Source of the DNA: Cellvibrio sp. OA-2007 | GTDB taxonomy: Bacteria; Pseudomonadota; Gammaproteobacteria; Pseudomonadales; Cellvibrionaceae | Assembly: GCF_000953825.1 (NCBI RefSeq) | Contig: NZ_BBUL01000081.1 | Span: 1 to 64,000 of the forward strand | Direction: 5' to 3' | DNA: 64,000 bases | In this document: piece by piece, positions 25,972-35,894 of the stretch | Position numbering within the stretch: position 1 is the stretch's first letter | Layout: the number at the start of each line of letters is the position of its first letter | The notes under the pieces: generated by a model | What the model was told of the DNA's origin: nothing | The model's database searches: none | What the model saw: the letters and a program-made list of their open reading frames with translations, nothing else | Translations under genes and position numbers: made by a program

Positions 25972-28320
25972 TTAAAAGCGGATGGTGCCTTGCACTGCAA
26001 TGCTTCTTGGGCGTTCATAGAATGCGTAATAGCCGGTGCCGCTAGATACAGTGGTTGCCACAGGCAATCCATTGGCGTAGGTAACGACGGATTCGTCAGT
26101 GAGATTCTTGCCAATTAATGCCAGTTCCCACATGTCATCATTTCCAGTTAATGCAATGCGTGCATTAATCTTGGTATAGGACGGCTGTTCAAACTTTGGG
26201 TCAAGCGATGGTGTGGTTAGGTAATCTGAGCTGTAGATTAGGTCTAGGGTATTTATCAGCTTGAGGCCGTTACCGAAGTTAACAGTGTAGTCGATACCCG
26301 CATTGCCTTGAATTTCCGGAGTGAATTCGCGGCGCTTGCCTGTGGCATCGCACACGGTTGGATTAGTCGGATTACGCTCAGATGCTGGTTGGCCGAAATA
26401 GCATTGTGAATTGGGGAAGTCGGTGTATTCGAAATCAATGTACGCTGCACCACCCCGAAGCATGATGTTATCAATCACTGCCCAGCGACCGTCTATTTCA
26501 AGGCCCTGCACTACAGCTTGACCGGCGTTGGTAACGTTAAAGCTGAGGCTTCCGTCGAACTGGCTTGTCTGCATATCTTCAAATTCGGAGCGGAAAGCAG
26601 CTACATTCAGCTCTGCAGCGCCATCGGCCAAAACAAACTTACCTCCTACCTCATAATTTTTTACACGTTCTTCTTCAAATTCCCATGTCCCTTCGATGTT
26701 TGGATAGATGCCATCAAGTTCATTAGGGGCTGCGTTCGCGCGCACATCAAAACCGCCCGATTTAAAACCGGTAGTGTAGCTTGCGTAAAGCATATCGGTG
26801 CCATTGAGGTCGTGCTGGAATGTGACGAGGGGAGTAAATCCGTTTTCATCTCTATCCCCTTTTATCTGGTGCGGGTCAATTTTGAATTGGCTCCATATCA
26901 AATTGTAGGGCTGAGCTGTTGTGCCTTGCGGCAGTGCCACGCCAGTGTTACTAACATGATACTGGTGGCGGCTAGCTTCTTTAGTCTCTTGGGTGTAACG
27001 AGCCCCCACAATTACCCGTGATAAATCGGTAAAGTTCCACGTTCCCTGGATAAAAATAGCCGCCAGATCGGTATCTTGTTCAAAGTCGCGCTGAGTTGAC
27101 GCGCCACGCAGTAACGCGGCTGCTGGAGCACCAAGCAGCGAGGAGAAGGCGGTAGCGATAAAGCTGTCAGTGGGAACACGCACGGCATCGTGAAACTTCA
27201 GATTGCTGCTTTGGAAGAATACGCCGCCGAGATAGCTGATTGTCCCATCTTCGGGCGATGTGATTCTGAGCTCTTGGCTGACTTGGCTGTAATCCTCATC
27301 GGAGAGGATGTTAAAGCCGGATGCGCCGGTAAAATCGCAGTCACACAGTTCCTCATAGGTGTAGGCGTTGTACCCAGTAACAGAGGTAAACGTGTGCTCA
27401 CCTATTTCCCGCTCGATATTGAGTGTAATGTTTTCGGTATCGTTGTAGCTGTAATCGCCGTTGGATTGACGTTTAAAATCATGTGTTGTGTCTAGCTGAT
27501 AGGCGCCTTGAGTGAATGTTGCCAGAGCGTTTGCATAAGAACCACCGACCGGTTTCACCACTTCAATATTCCGCCCATCACTATCAAACGAGCCGTCTTC
27601 CAGCTTGAGGGTAATATCCCAAAGATCAGTTGGTTGCCATTGCAAGGTGGCGCGAATTACGCGATTTTTATCGCCTGATTCGTCGCGATTGAGTGTGGTG
27701 TTCTCCATAAAACCATCGATGCTGCTCTGCATAATTGCCAGACGCCCGCCGACGGTGTCGGAGATGGGGCCAGACAGTATCAGGCGCACATCTTGCTCGC
27801 CGTGTTCTGGCTCGTAGAGTGCGCTGAGCTTCCCTTCCAGTTCATCGCCTGGCTTGGCAGTGGTGATGCTCACTGCACCAGCGGTCGAGTTTTTACCAAA
27901 CAGAATACTTTGTGGGCCGCGCAGAACTTCGACTCGCTCGATATCAAGGAAAGGCGCGCGTGATAATTGCGCACGGCCATAGTGAATACCATCGATAAAT
28001 TGCGCAGCAGATTGTTCAAAACCTTGGTTAACACCTGAGCTAATTCCGCGGATGGCGATATTGGTGCCTATACCGGTTTGAGTCATATTGAAGCTGGGAA
28101 TGTAATCCGCCATGGTTTCAATATTGGTGATACCTGCCGATTCAAGTTTTTCTCCTGACAGGGCATTAACTGACAAGGGTACATCGCGCAGACTTTGAGG
28201 TCGTTTTTGCGCGGTTACCATTACTTCTTCCAAAGCAGGGCCGGCATCTTGAGCGATTGCGGGAGCAGCGAGAGATAAGGCTATGGCCGCTGCAAGAAGA
28301 TTGTGTTTATGCACTTTCAC
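25972..28320 (-). CDS. TonB-dependent outer-membrane receptor
   Basis: A 782-aa outer-membrane transporter. Residues 1-23 are a signal peptide (AAPAIAQ); a TonB-box-like LEEVMVTAQKR follows. The plug domain (about 45-160) has LRDVPLSVNALSG and VEVLRGPQSILFGKNSTAGAV; the rest is a 22-strand barrel ending in the aromatic QGTIRF. Acidic-rich loops and lack of adjacent siderophore genes leave the substrate open; carbohydrate or other large ligands are possible. No anti-sigma/sigma pair is next to it and there is no N-terminal signalling domain. In the loop regions paired Cys (CDCDF and CYFG...VCDA) probably form disulfides. Confidence 0.92.
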   Translation of the reverse strand: MKVHKHNLLAAAIALSLAAPAIAQDAGPALEEVMVTAQKRPQSLRDVPLSVNALSGEKLESAGITNIETMADYIPSFNMTQTGIGTNIAIRGISSGVNQGFEQSAAQFIDGIHYGRAQLSRAPFLDIERVEVLRGPQSILFGKNSTAGAVSITTAKPGDELEGKLSALYEPEHGEQDVRLILSGPISDTVGGRLAIMQSSIDGFMENTTLNRDESGDKNRVIRATLQWQPTDLWDITLKLEDGSFDSDGRNIEVVKPVGGSYANALATFTQGAYQLDTTHDFKRQSNGDYSYNDTENITLNIEREIGEHTFTSVTGYNAYTYEELCDCDFTGASGFNILSDEDYSQVSQELRITSPEDGTISYLGGVFFQSSNLKFHDAVRVPTDSFIATAFSSLLGAPAAALLRGASTQRDFEQDTDLAAIFIQGTWNFTDLSRVIVGARYTQETKEASRHQYHVSNTGVALPQGTTAQPYNLIWSQFKIDPHQIKGDRDENGFTPLVTFQHDLNGTDMLYASYTTGFKSGGFDVRANAAPNELDGIYPNIEGTWEFEEERVKNYEVGGKFVLADGAAELNVAAFRSEFEDMQTSQFDGSLSFNVTNAGQAVVQGLEIDGRWAVIDNIMLRGGAAYIDFEYTDFPNSQCYFGQPASERNPTNPTVCDATGKRREFTPEIQGNAGIDYTVNFGNGLKLINTLDLIYSSDYLTTPSLDPKFEQPSYTKINARIALTGNDDMWELALIGKNLTDESVVTYANGLPVATTVSSGTGYYAFYERPRSIAVQGTIRF

Positions 28321-28522
28321 GGAGAGTCTCCTGAACTTTTATTGTAAAGGTTGGGCGAATGTAAGTCGGACTGCCTAAATTGGGCAATAAATACTTATTA
28401 ATTAATAGCTTAAAGTGGCAAAAATACCAGTTAATAGCCAGCTTTACTCTCTGTAGGTAATAAGCCTGCCACTTTTGGTGACGAAGTTCGCAAAGAAAGT
28501 GGCTTTTGCTCAAAATCCACGC

Positions 28523-28551
28523 TTGCACTTGCGGGTTCCGGCGGGTAATGT
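28523..28551 (+). promoter_or_regulatory. Sigma-70 promoter of rnpB
   Basis: TTGCAC (28523-28528) and TAATGT (28546-28551) are separated by 17 bp. The predicted start, seven to eight bases on, coincides with the 5' strand of helix P1 of RNase P RNA at 28559. Confidence 0.75.
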
Positions 28552-28558
28552 GCGGCCT

Positions 28559-28945
<387 letters not shown>

Positions 28946-29191
28946 TCTCTGCAGTTTGTGGTTTGTTTTGATGTTTTCAGATCTGCATAGATCTAATCCT
29001 TCTATAAATCCTCTTTTATCACTGCTAAATAGTTTCAAACTTAATGTATTACATTAGGTTTGAGTTCTATCATTTTGTTTTTGTTGTTTAAGTTGGTTTT
29101 TGTGGCTCTTCTCTTTTGCATTTTCCCTTCTTGTTTGACGAAATTTCCCGAAGTTTCCCGTGATTTTCCACGCCTTTCGGCAATTGCTTGC

Positions 29192-29219
29192 TTGACTTTG
29201 CACCACCCCGATTTATAGT
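29192..29219 (+). promoter_or_regulatory. Sigma-70 promoter of the mraZ (dcw) operon
   Basis: TTGACT (29192-29197) and TATAGT (29214-29219) with 16-bp spacing, predicting a start near 29226. The start point lies at the left edge of the MraZ-type repeat array, so bound MraZ would cover the initiation site. Confidence 0.75.
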
Positions 29220-29226
29220 GAGCACC

Positions 29227-29300
29227 GTGGGGAAAAGTGGGTATTAGTGGTTTTTTGTGGGCTTTTGTGAAAAATAATCCCGTCAAGTGGTGAAAAGTGG
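29227..29300 (+). promoter_or_regulatory. MraZ operator: 10-bp-periodic GTGG repeats
   Basis: TGGGG (29228), TGGGT (29238), TGGTT (29248) and TGGGC (29258) are spaced exactly 10 bp apart, each preceded by G. This is the MraZ-box pattern (TGGGN with five-base spacers) known from E. coli and mycoplasmas. The same phase continues with GTGA (29267), skips one slot, and returns with GTGG at 29287 and 29297, the last being the mraZ start codon. Expected role: autorepression of the dcw operon by oligomeric MraZ. Confidence 0.82.
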
Positions 29301-29737
29301 CTACAGGCAGTTATTCCATCAGCATGGACCCCAAGGGTCGCATGGCGATACCAGCGCGCATTCGCGATTCGCTGCTGTCGTCTGGCGCCGGGAGTTTATG
29401 GGTGACTGCACACATGTATGAGCGCTGCTTGCTGGTGTACGCCGAATCTGAATGGGAGCCGGTGCTCGCAAAAATTCAAGCTTTGCCTTCTGGCAATGAA
29501 CAAGTCCGCAAGATTCAGCGCCGCTTTATGGGGCAGGCAGTGAATTTGGAGATGGACGCTAATGGCCGGATTCTGGTTCCCCCCACCCTGCGCGACTTTG
29601 CGCATCTGGATAAAAAACTGATGTTGGTCTGTTTGGGCAATAAGTTTGAGCTGTGGAATGAAGACAGCTGGAACGCGCTCATGGATCAAAGCATCGATGG
29701 CGATATGCCAGCCGAATTACAAAATCTTTCTTTCTAG
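29297..29737 (+). CDS. mraZ: Transcriptional regulator MraZ
   Basis: A 146-aa protein of two AbrB-like swapped-hairpin domains, each with the family DxxxGR signature: [14 protein letters not shown] (about 10-23) and [14 protein letters not shown] (about 90-103). MraZ forms ring-shaped oligomers, binds TGGGN repeats before its own gene and represses the division/cell-wall operon. The start is GTG at 29297, which gives the usual distance to the first motif; no strong ribosome site precedes it. The gene is first in the dcw cluster, eight bases before rsmH. Confidence 0.94.
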   Translation: MATGSYSISMDPKGRMAIPARIRDSLLSSGAGSLWVTAHMYERCLLVYAESEWEPVLAKIQALPSGNEQVRKIQRRFMGQAVNLEMDANGRILVPPTLRDFAHLDKKLMLVCLGNKFELWNEDSWNALMDQSIDGDMPAELQNLSF

Positions 29738-29745
29738 GTATCTAC

Positions 29746-30675
29746 GTGTCTGACGCACAACACATCACCGTACTTTTGAATGAGGCGGTAGAGGCACTGG
29801 TTACTGATACCTCCGGTTTTTATGTGGATGGCACTTTCGGTCGCGGTGGTCACAGCGCTTTGGTTATGCAGCAGCTATCTGCCGATGGCCGGCTGCTGGG
29901 GATCGATAAAGATCTTGCCGCAATCGCTACCGCCAATGCCCGTTTTGCCGGAGATGCGCGTTTCTCCATCGCTCACGGCTCCTTTGCGGAGTTGGCGCAA
30001 TTAGTCGCCGAGCGCGATATGACCGGCAAGGTTGCCGGTGTATTGCTGGATTTGGGGGTGTCGTCGCCGCAATTGGATGAGGCTGAGCGCGGTTTCAGTT
30101 TTATGCACGATGGCCCGCTCGATATGCGTATGGATCAAACCCGCGGCCAGAGCGCTGCCGATTGGGTCAATAGCGCCAGCGAAGATGAGATGGTCTGGGT
30201 GTTTAAAGAGTACGGCGAGGAGCGCTTTGCCAAACGTATGGCGCGCGCGATTATCGCCGAGCGCCAAAAAACGCCGTTTGCCCGAACTAAACACTTGGCT
30301 GAGGTGATTAAAGAGGCCAATCCAGCGTGGGAAAAGGGCAAACATCCGGCGACCCGCGCGTTTCAGGCGATTCGCATTCAAGTGAATAACGAGTTGACCG
30401 ATCTGGATTCGGTACTGGAGCAGGCATTGGCGGTTTTGGCTCCCGGCGGGCGGCTGGTGGTGATTAGTTTTCACTCGCTGGAAGATCGTGCAGTTAAGCG
30501 TTTTATTCGTCGTCAGGAATTAGGTGACCCGGTGCCCAAAGGTCTGCCGATTCGCGATGACCAGCTCAATAAGCGGATGCGTTCACTCGGTAAAGCCATC
30601 AAAGCGAGTGATGCCGAGGTAAATGCCAATGTGCGCTCGCGCAGTGCGGTGATGCGAGTGGCGGAGAAGTTGTAA
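29746..30675 (+). CDS. rsmH: 16S rRNA (cytosine-1402-N4)-methyltransferase RsmH
   Basis: SAM-dependent methylation of N4 of C1402 in 16S rRNA. A 309-aa protein with [12 protein letters not shown] (SAM loop, residues 25-36), [36 protein letters not shown] and [13 protein letters not shown], all typical of MraW/RsmH. The start is GTG 29746 (next codons TCT GAC GCA). It modifies the same base as RsmI, encoded at 23857. Confidence 0.96.
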   Translation: MSDAQHITVLLNEAVEALVTDTSGFYVDGTFGRGGHSALVMQQLSADGRLLGIDKDLAAIATANARFAGDARFSIAHGSFAELAQLVAERDMTGKVAGVLLDLGVSSPQLDEAERGFSFMHDGPLDMRMDQTRGQSAADWVNSASEDEMVWVFKEYGEERFAKRMARAIIAERQKTPFARTKHLAEVIKEANPAWEKGKHPATRAFQAIRIQVNNELTDLDSVLEQALAVLAPGGRLVVISFHSLEDRAVKRFIRRQELGDPVPKGLPIRDDQLNKRMRSLGKAIKASDAEVNANVRSRSAVMRVAEKL

Positions 30676-30752
30676 ATCTCGTTTTGCTTTGCGCCTTATT
30701 GCCAGTCTATTGAACACGTTTACTCGATACATTTATCAACTCCAGGGATTCT

Positions 30753-31109
30753 ATGAACCGCAGTCATCCATCACAACAACAGGCACCATCGCCAGCAATC
30801 ATGCTGTTGGCGGCGGTGTTGTGGTTGGCGACTGTTGCGTCTGCTCTTGGTGTGGTTGCCACTACGCAGGTGGTGCGCCGCGATGTAAATAGCCTCGAAA
30901 CATTGCGCCGTGAAGCTTCCCAATTACAAGTGCAGTGGGGGCAATACCTACTGGAGCAAAGCACTTGGGCTGCCTATGGTCGCGTTGAAAATGCGGCGGT
31001 ATCTGAGCTCAATATGATGGCGCCGACCCCGGAGGAGATGGTGATGATCTCCGGTAACCATGTGCTTGAAAATCGCGCTCAAGCAGCGCCTGCGGCAGGT
31101 GGGCAATGA
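30753..31109 (+). CDS. ftsL: Cell division protein FtsL
   Basis: A 118-aa bitopic inner-membrane protein. A short cytoplasmic tail, one transmembrane helix (about 17-37, LLAAVLWLATVASALGVVA), then a periplasmic leucine-zipper-like coiled coil (SLETLRREASQLQVQWGQYLLEQ). It forms the FtsQLB complex that activates septal synthesis by FtsWI. Sequence conservation in the family is low, and position between rsmH and ftsI is the main support, together with topology. The 3' end overlaps ftsI by ATGA. Confidence 0.92.
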   Translation: MNRSHPSQQQAPSPAIMLLAAVLWLATVASALGVVATTQVVRRDVNSLETLRREASQLQVQWGQYLLEQSTWAAYGRVENAAVSELNMMAPTPEEMVMISGNHVLENRAQAAPAAGGQ

Positions 31110-32929
31110 GCCGTCGCTCCGCATTTGAGCCGCGCACAGCTCGCCCTGCCGCGCAGCCTGCGGGCAAACCTTTGAAGGTTGCGCGCTGGCGTTTTTATGG
31201 CGTTGGTGTGCTGTTGGCTGCGCTGGTGATGGTGCTGATCGCGCATGTGGCCAGCTTGCAGGTTCTCCCAAATGCCGACAAAGGTTACGAGTTTCTGCAG
31301 GATCAGGGTGAGTCGCGCACTTTGCGCACTGAGATTATTCCCGCCTATCGCGGTGTGATCACCGATCGTAATGGCGACCCATTAGCAGTTAGTACGCCGG
31401 TCTCTACCCTCTGGGCAAATCCAAAGGTGTTGCTGCAAGCCCCCCATCGCTGGGGTGAATTGGCTCAGGCATTAAAATTCAACAAAGCCGAGTTGGAAGC
31501 ACGCTTGGCTCGTTACGGCACCAAAGAATTTATGTACCTGCAGCGTCAAATGTCTCCTGAAGCCGCGCAAGCGGTTTTGTCGTTAGATATTCCTGGGGTA
31601 TACGAGCAAGTTGAATATCACCGCTATTATCCAGCCGCAGATGTTGCGGCGCATTTGGTGGGCATGACCGATGTGGATGATCGCGGTCAGGAAGGCATGG
31701 AGTTAGCTTACGATGCTTGGCTCACTGGTGAAAACGGCGCAAAAGAAGTCGTAAAAGATTTGCGCGGACGCACGGTAAAAGAATTGCGCTTGGTGAAAGC
31801 AGCGCGCCCCGGGCAAAACCTCACTTTAAGTATCGATCTGCGTCTGCAATATCTCGCGCATCGCGAATTAAAAAAAGCAGTGGAAGATGCGGGTGCAGTG
31901 GCGGGTTCAATTGTGATTCTGGATGTGCTCACCGGCGAAGTGCTCGCCATATCTAACTTGCCATCTTACAACCCGAACGACCGTGGCCGCGCACGCGGTG
32001 CTGGCCTGCGCAATCGTGCGATTACCGATTTGTATGAGCCAGGCTCCACGGTAAAACCCTGGGTGGTTCTCGCTGCGTTGGAAAGCGGAAAATTTAAACC
32101 GGAAGATATTATCGATACCAACCCCGGCTACATCATGGTTGGCAGCAAGCGCATTCCCGATCACCGCAATTATGGTGCGATGGATTTGGCGATGGCGATT
32201 GCGAAATCCAGTAACGTCGCCATGACCAAAATCAGCTTTGCATTGGATACCAATACCGTGCGCGATATGTTTGCCCGCTTGGGTATAGGTCAGCCAATCG
32301 GTACGGGATTTCCGGGTGAATCCGCTGGGCGTTTACCGGTATTTAAACCGGCACAAAAAATTGAGCGCGCCAACGTTTCTTATGGCTATGCCTTAAATAG
32401 TACGGTGCTGCAAACTGTGCAGGCTTACGGTGTTATCGCGACCGGCGGAATTAAACGTCCTATCTCTTTGTTGCGTGTTGATGCATCGCCAAATGGTGAG
32501 CGCGTCGTTGAGAAAAAATACGCAGATCAAGTAAAAGAAATGCTTAAGCGTGTAGTTTCAGCAGAGGGTACCGGCAGCAAAGCGCAAGCTATTTCATATT
32601 CGGTTGCAGGAAAGACAGGAACTGCATTTAAAGCGGTAAACGGAAAATATTCCAGCCTGCAAATCAGTTCGTTTATCGGTATGGCGCCAGTGGATAATCC
32701 GCGCATTGTGGCCATGGTAGTTATTGATGAGCCAAAAGGCGGCGGCATTATGGGTAACGGCGGTATTGTTGCTGCGCCTGCATTTTCTAAAGTGGCCGAA
32801 GATGCGCTGCGTATGTTGCAAGTTCCGCCAGATAATATTCGCAAAGACGATGACAAAGCCTTGATTGCCGAGCCTGCACTTCCCGCCACTCCCAAAAATA
32901 CGTTACGCGCAGAGAGGTCAGAAACCTGA
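31106..32929 (+). CDS. ftsI: Septal peptidoglycan transpeptidase FtsI (PBP3)
   Basis: Class B penicillin-binding protein that cross-links septal peptidoglycan together with FtsW. A 607-aa protein: cytoplasmic tail, one membrane helix (about 31-50), pedestal domain (about 70-240) with the R1 motif RGVITDRNGDPLAV, then the transpeptidase domain. The active-site triad of motifs is complete: STVK (Ser314, Lys317), SSN (368-370) and KTG (503-505). It overlaps ftsL by four bases and murE by one (TGATG), so translation is coupled. The target of beta-lactams such as aztreonam. Confidence 0.97.
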   Translation: MSRRSAFEPRTARPAAQPAGKPLKVARWRFYGVGVLLAALVMVLIAHVASLQVLPNADKGYEFLQDQGESRTLRTEIIPAYRGVITDRNGDPLAVSTPVSTLWANPKVLLQAPHRWGELAQALKFNKAELEARLARYGTKEFMYLQRQMSPEAAQAVLSLDIPGVYEQVEYHRYYPAADVAAHLVGMTDVDDRGQEGMELAYDAWLTGENGAKEVVKDLRGRTVKELRLVKAARPGQNLTLSIDLRLQYLAHRELKKAVEDAGAVAGSIVILDVLTGEVLAISNLPSYNPNDRGRARGAGLRNRAITDLYEPGSTVKPWVVLAALESGKFKPEDIIDTNPGYIMVGSKRIPDHRNYGAMDLAMAIAKSSNVAMTKISFALDTNTVRDMFARLGIGQPIGTGFPGESAGRLPVFKPAQKIERANVSYGYALNSTVLQTVQAYGVIATGGIKRPISLLRVDASPNGERVVEKKYADQVKEMLKRVVSAEGTGSKAQAISYSVAGKTGTAFKAVNGKYSSLQISSFIGMAPVDNPRIVAMVVIDEPKGGGIMGNGGIVAAPAFSKVAEDALRMLQVPPDNIRKDDDKALIAEPALPATPKNTLRAERSET

Positions 32930-34506
32930 TGGCCGCTCATTATCAAACCCGCAGTGTCGCACTTGCTGATTTATTGCCTGAGCTTAGTTTAGATAAGGCG
33001 GCAAGTATTTTGGTGCGCAATTTATGCTTGGATACGCGCATCTTAAAAACCGGCGATGCATTTATCGCACTGGCTGGCACGCAAGTAGATGGACGCAATT
33101 TTATTGCTAAAGCGATTGAATTAGGTGCTGCAGCAATTTTGGTTGAGGCCGATAAAAACTGGCACGGCATTGATTGGCTAGGTGCCGTACCTGTTATCGC
33201 AATCGATCATTTGCCTGCGCGTGTCAGCGAAATTGCCGGCCGTTTTTTTGGTGAGCCCAGTAAAAAAATTCCACTGATTGGCATTACGGGCACCAATGGT
33301 AAAACCACTTGCAGTTTATTGGCGGGGCAAATGCTCGCTCGGCTGCAGCAGAAGTCGGCGGTGATTGGCACCATCGGTTATGGCTTGTTGGATACCAAAG
33401 TAATTGCGCCGCTCGCGCAACAAATTACTTTGTTAACGTCAACAGGTTTAACAACACCTGATCCGATTAGTTTGCAGCGTATGCTGAGTGAATTGGTTGG
33501 TGCTGGTGCGGCTAGTATTGCGATTGAAGTTTCATCGCATAGTTTGCAACAACAGCGTGTCGCAGGGTTGCATTTTTCTTGCGCTATTTTTACCAATCTC
33601 ACCCAAGACCATTTGGATTATCACGGCGATTTACAGCGTTATGGCAATGCTAAAGCGATGCTGTTGCAAATGCCGCAATTGCAAACTGCCATTCTTAATC
33701 TCGATGACAATTGGGCGAGCAGTTTGGTAGAAAAAGCACCGGCCAGCGTCAAGATCATTACTTATTCCACTGAAAAAATTGCCGACGTTTATGCAACCAA
33801 TATTGAGTTGCATGCACAGGGTGTGCGCGCCCATTTGCATACCCCGTGGGGTGAGGCTGATATAGATTCTCCGCTGCTGGGTCACTTCAATCTGAGCAAC
33901 TTGCTTGCGGTAATTGCTGCAGTTGGCGCGCAAGGTTTTTCATTGTCGCAACTCCTGCCGTTAATTGCACAGCTGGAGCCTGCGCCCGGGCGCATGCAGT
34001 TAGTGACGGTTGATTCCGCTGCGCAAGAAGTGCAAGTGATTGTGGATTACGCCCACACACCGGATGCGCTCGAAAATACACTGCAAGCCATTCATCAACA
34101 CAAGGCCGGGCGAGTGTGGACAGTGTTTGGTTGTGGTGGTGATCGAGATAAAAGCAAACGTCAGCAAATGGGCAAAATTGCCGAGCGTTTGAGTGATTAT
34201 GTGATTGTCACTAATGATAATCCGCGCTCGGAAGATCCTGCCAGTATTGCAGCAGAAATTGTGCGCGGTATGAATCATCCAAGTGGTTGCTTGGTGATTG
34301 CCGACCGCGCTCAGGCAATTGATTTTGCCGTACAACAAGCCAAGGCGGGCGACATAGTGTTAATTGCCGGAAAAGGTCACGAGGATTATCAAATCTTCGC
34401 CACCCAAACCTTACCGTTTAGCGATAGTAAACATGCGCGCTTGTCGCTGCAGCGCCGTATCGCCAAACATGAAACTGACCATCAGTCACCAGAGGCTCAC
34501 TCATGA
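32929..34506 (+). CDS. murE: UDP-MurNAc-tripeptide synthetase MurE
   Basis: Cytosolic ATP-dependent ligase that adds meso-diaminopimelate to UDP-MurNAc-L-Ala-D-Glu. A 525-aa three-domain Mur ligase: substrate domain, central ATPase with GITGTNGKTTCSLLAG (P-loop), and C-terminal domain with NDNPRSEDP. The DNPR motif identifies the meso-DAP-specific form. The central-domain SSHSLQQQRV (with Ser/His) and the VDYAHTPDALE segment are also standard. The start codon overlaps the ftsI stop; the end overlaps murF by ATGA. Confidence 0.97.
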   Translation: MAAHYQTRSVALADLLPELSLDKAASILVRNLCLDTRILKTGDAFIALAGTQVDGRNFIAKAIELGAAAILVEADKNWHGIDWLGAVPVIAIDHLPARVSEIAGRFFGEPSKKIPLIGITGTNGKTTCSLLAGQMLARLQQKSAVIGTIGYGLLDTKVIAPLAQQITLLTSTGLTTPDPISLQRMLSELVGAGAASIAIEVSSHSLQQQRVAGLHFSCAIFTNLTQDHLDYHGDLQRYGNAKAMLLQMPQLQTAILNLDDNWASSLVEKAPASVKIITYSTEKIADVYATNIELHAQGVRAHLHTPWGEADIDSPLLGHFNLSNLLAVIAAVGAQGFSLSQLLPLIAQLEPAPGRMQLVTVDSAAQEVQVIVDYAHTPDALENTLQAIHQHKAGRVWTVFGCGGDRDKSKRQQMGKIAERLSDYVIVTNDNPRSEDPASIAAEIVRGMNHPSGCLVIADRAQAIDFAVQQAKAGDIVLIAGKGHEDYQIFATQTLPFSDSKHARLSLQRRIAKHETDHQSPEAHS

Positions 34507-35894
34507 TCAAGCCTCTTACTTTAAAGTGGGTTGAAGAATTTATTGCCACACATAAACCTTTGCGTGCCGTTACTGCACAGCTAAAACAAGGTGATGTGGA
34601 GTTTACTCGCGTGAATACCGATTCGCGCACGCTGGCTGCAGGCGAATTATTTGTCGCACTGCGCGGTGAGCGTTTTGATGCGCATGATTTTATTCAAGAT
34701 GCAGTGGCCAAAAAACCCTGCGCCTTAGTAGTAGAGCGTTTCTTTCCGGAGATTAAATTACCGCAATTGGTGGTGAGTGATTCGTTGTTAGCGCTCGGTC
34801 AAATTGCTGCGCTGAATCGCAGTTTATTTTTGCGCCCGATTATTGCAATCACCGGTAGCAGCGGAAAAACCACGGTAAAAACTTTGCTGGCTGGCATTCT
34901 TGCTGAGTGCGGTTCAACCCACGCGACCAAGGGTAATTTTAATAATCATATTGGTGTGCCGTTAACCTTGCTGCAGCTTGAAGCCCATCATGAATTTGCG
35001 GTAATCGAAATGGGCGCAAGTGGTCCGGCAGAAATTGAATATCTCTGCTCCCTCGCTAAACCGCAAATCACCATGATTAACAATGTAATGGCCGCGCATA
35101 TTCAAGGTTTCGGTTCACTGCAAGGTGTGGCGCGCGCAAAAGGTGAAATCTATGCCGCGCTGCCAACAACCGGCACCGCAGTGGTCAATATTGATGATCG
35201 CTTTGCACCCGATTGGTTGGCAGCCTTAACGAATCGTAAAGTTATTCGCGTTGCTTATCAAAATCGCGACGCTGATTGTTTTGCACAGGATATTGAGCCA
35301 AGCGCAAACAGTATTGAATTTGCTATTAATTTGCAGGGCGCATCAACCCAAGTTAGCGTCAACGCGCAAGGCGAACACAATGTACGCAATGCATTGATGG
35401 CTGCAGCTTGTGCATCGGCAGTAGGGGCAACATTGCAACAAATCAAACAAGGTCTGGCGAATTTTGCTCCAGTTGCTGGGCGTATGAGTCGCCATGTCGG
35501 TATCAATAACGCACAGATTATCGATGACAGTTACAACGCTAATCCAGGTTCAGTGCGTGCCGCGATTGATGTGCTTGCGCAAAAATCACAGGGCATTTTG
35601 GTGCTGGGTGATTTGGGTGAATTGGGTACAGAGGCGCCGCAGTTGCACACTGAATTGGGTGAATACGCTCGCGCAAAAAAAATCGCACACTTATTCACTG
35701 TCGGTAAGCTGAGTGAAAATGCTAGCCGTGGTTTTGGTGAGGGCGCGCAACATTTTGTCGATCAAGCCAGTTTGGTTGAGCATTTGAAAAAAATTGCAAA
35801 TAAGGACACCACTTTGCTTATAAAAGGTTCGCGCAGTGCCGCTATGGATTTAGTCGTGCGCCAGCTCTGTGACTCAGTGGAGGGTGCACACTAA
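34503..35894 (+). CDS. murF: UDP-MurNAc-pentapeptide synthetase MurF
   Basis: Adds D-Ala-D-Ala to the UDP-MurNAc-tripeptide. A 463-aa Mur ligase: N-terminal domain with [17 protein letters not shown]-loop [28 protein letters not shown] (ligand loop), [13 protein letters not shown] and, in the C-terminal domain, [18 protein letters not shown]. It overlaps both murE (ATGA) and mraY (TAATG). The D-Ala-D-Ala is supplied by DdlB encoded farther along the same cluster. Confidence 0.97.
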   Translation: MIKPLTLKWVEEFIATHKPLRAVTAQLKQGDVEFTRVNTDSRTLAAGELFVALRGERFDAHDFIQDAVAKKPCALVVERFFPEIKLPQLVVSDSLLALGQIAALNRSLFLRPIIAITGSSGKTTVKTLLAGILAECGSTHATKGNFNNHIGVPLTLLQLEAHHEFAVIEMGASGPAEIEYLCSLAKPQITMINNVMAAHIQGFGSLQGVARAKGEIYAALPTTGTAVVNIDDRFAPDWLAALTNRKVIRVAYQNRDADCFAQDIEPSANSIEFAINLQGASTQVSVNAQGEHNVRNALMAAACASAVGATLQQIKQGLANFAPVAGRMSRHVGINNAQIIDDSYNANPGSVRAAIDVLAQKSQGILVLGDLGELGTEAPQLHTELGEYARAKKIAHLFTVGKLSENASRGFGEGAQHFVDQASLVEHLKKIANKDTTLLIKGSRSAAMDLVVRQLCDSVEGAH

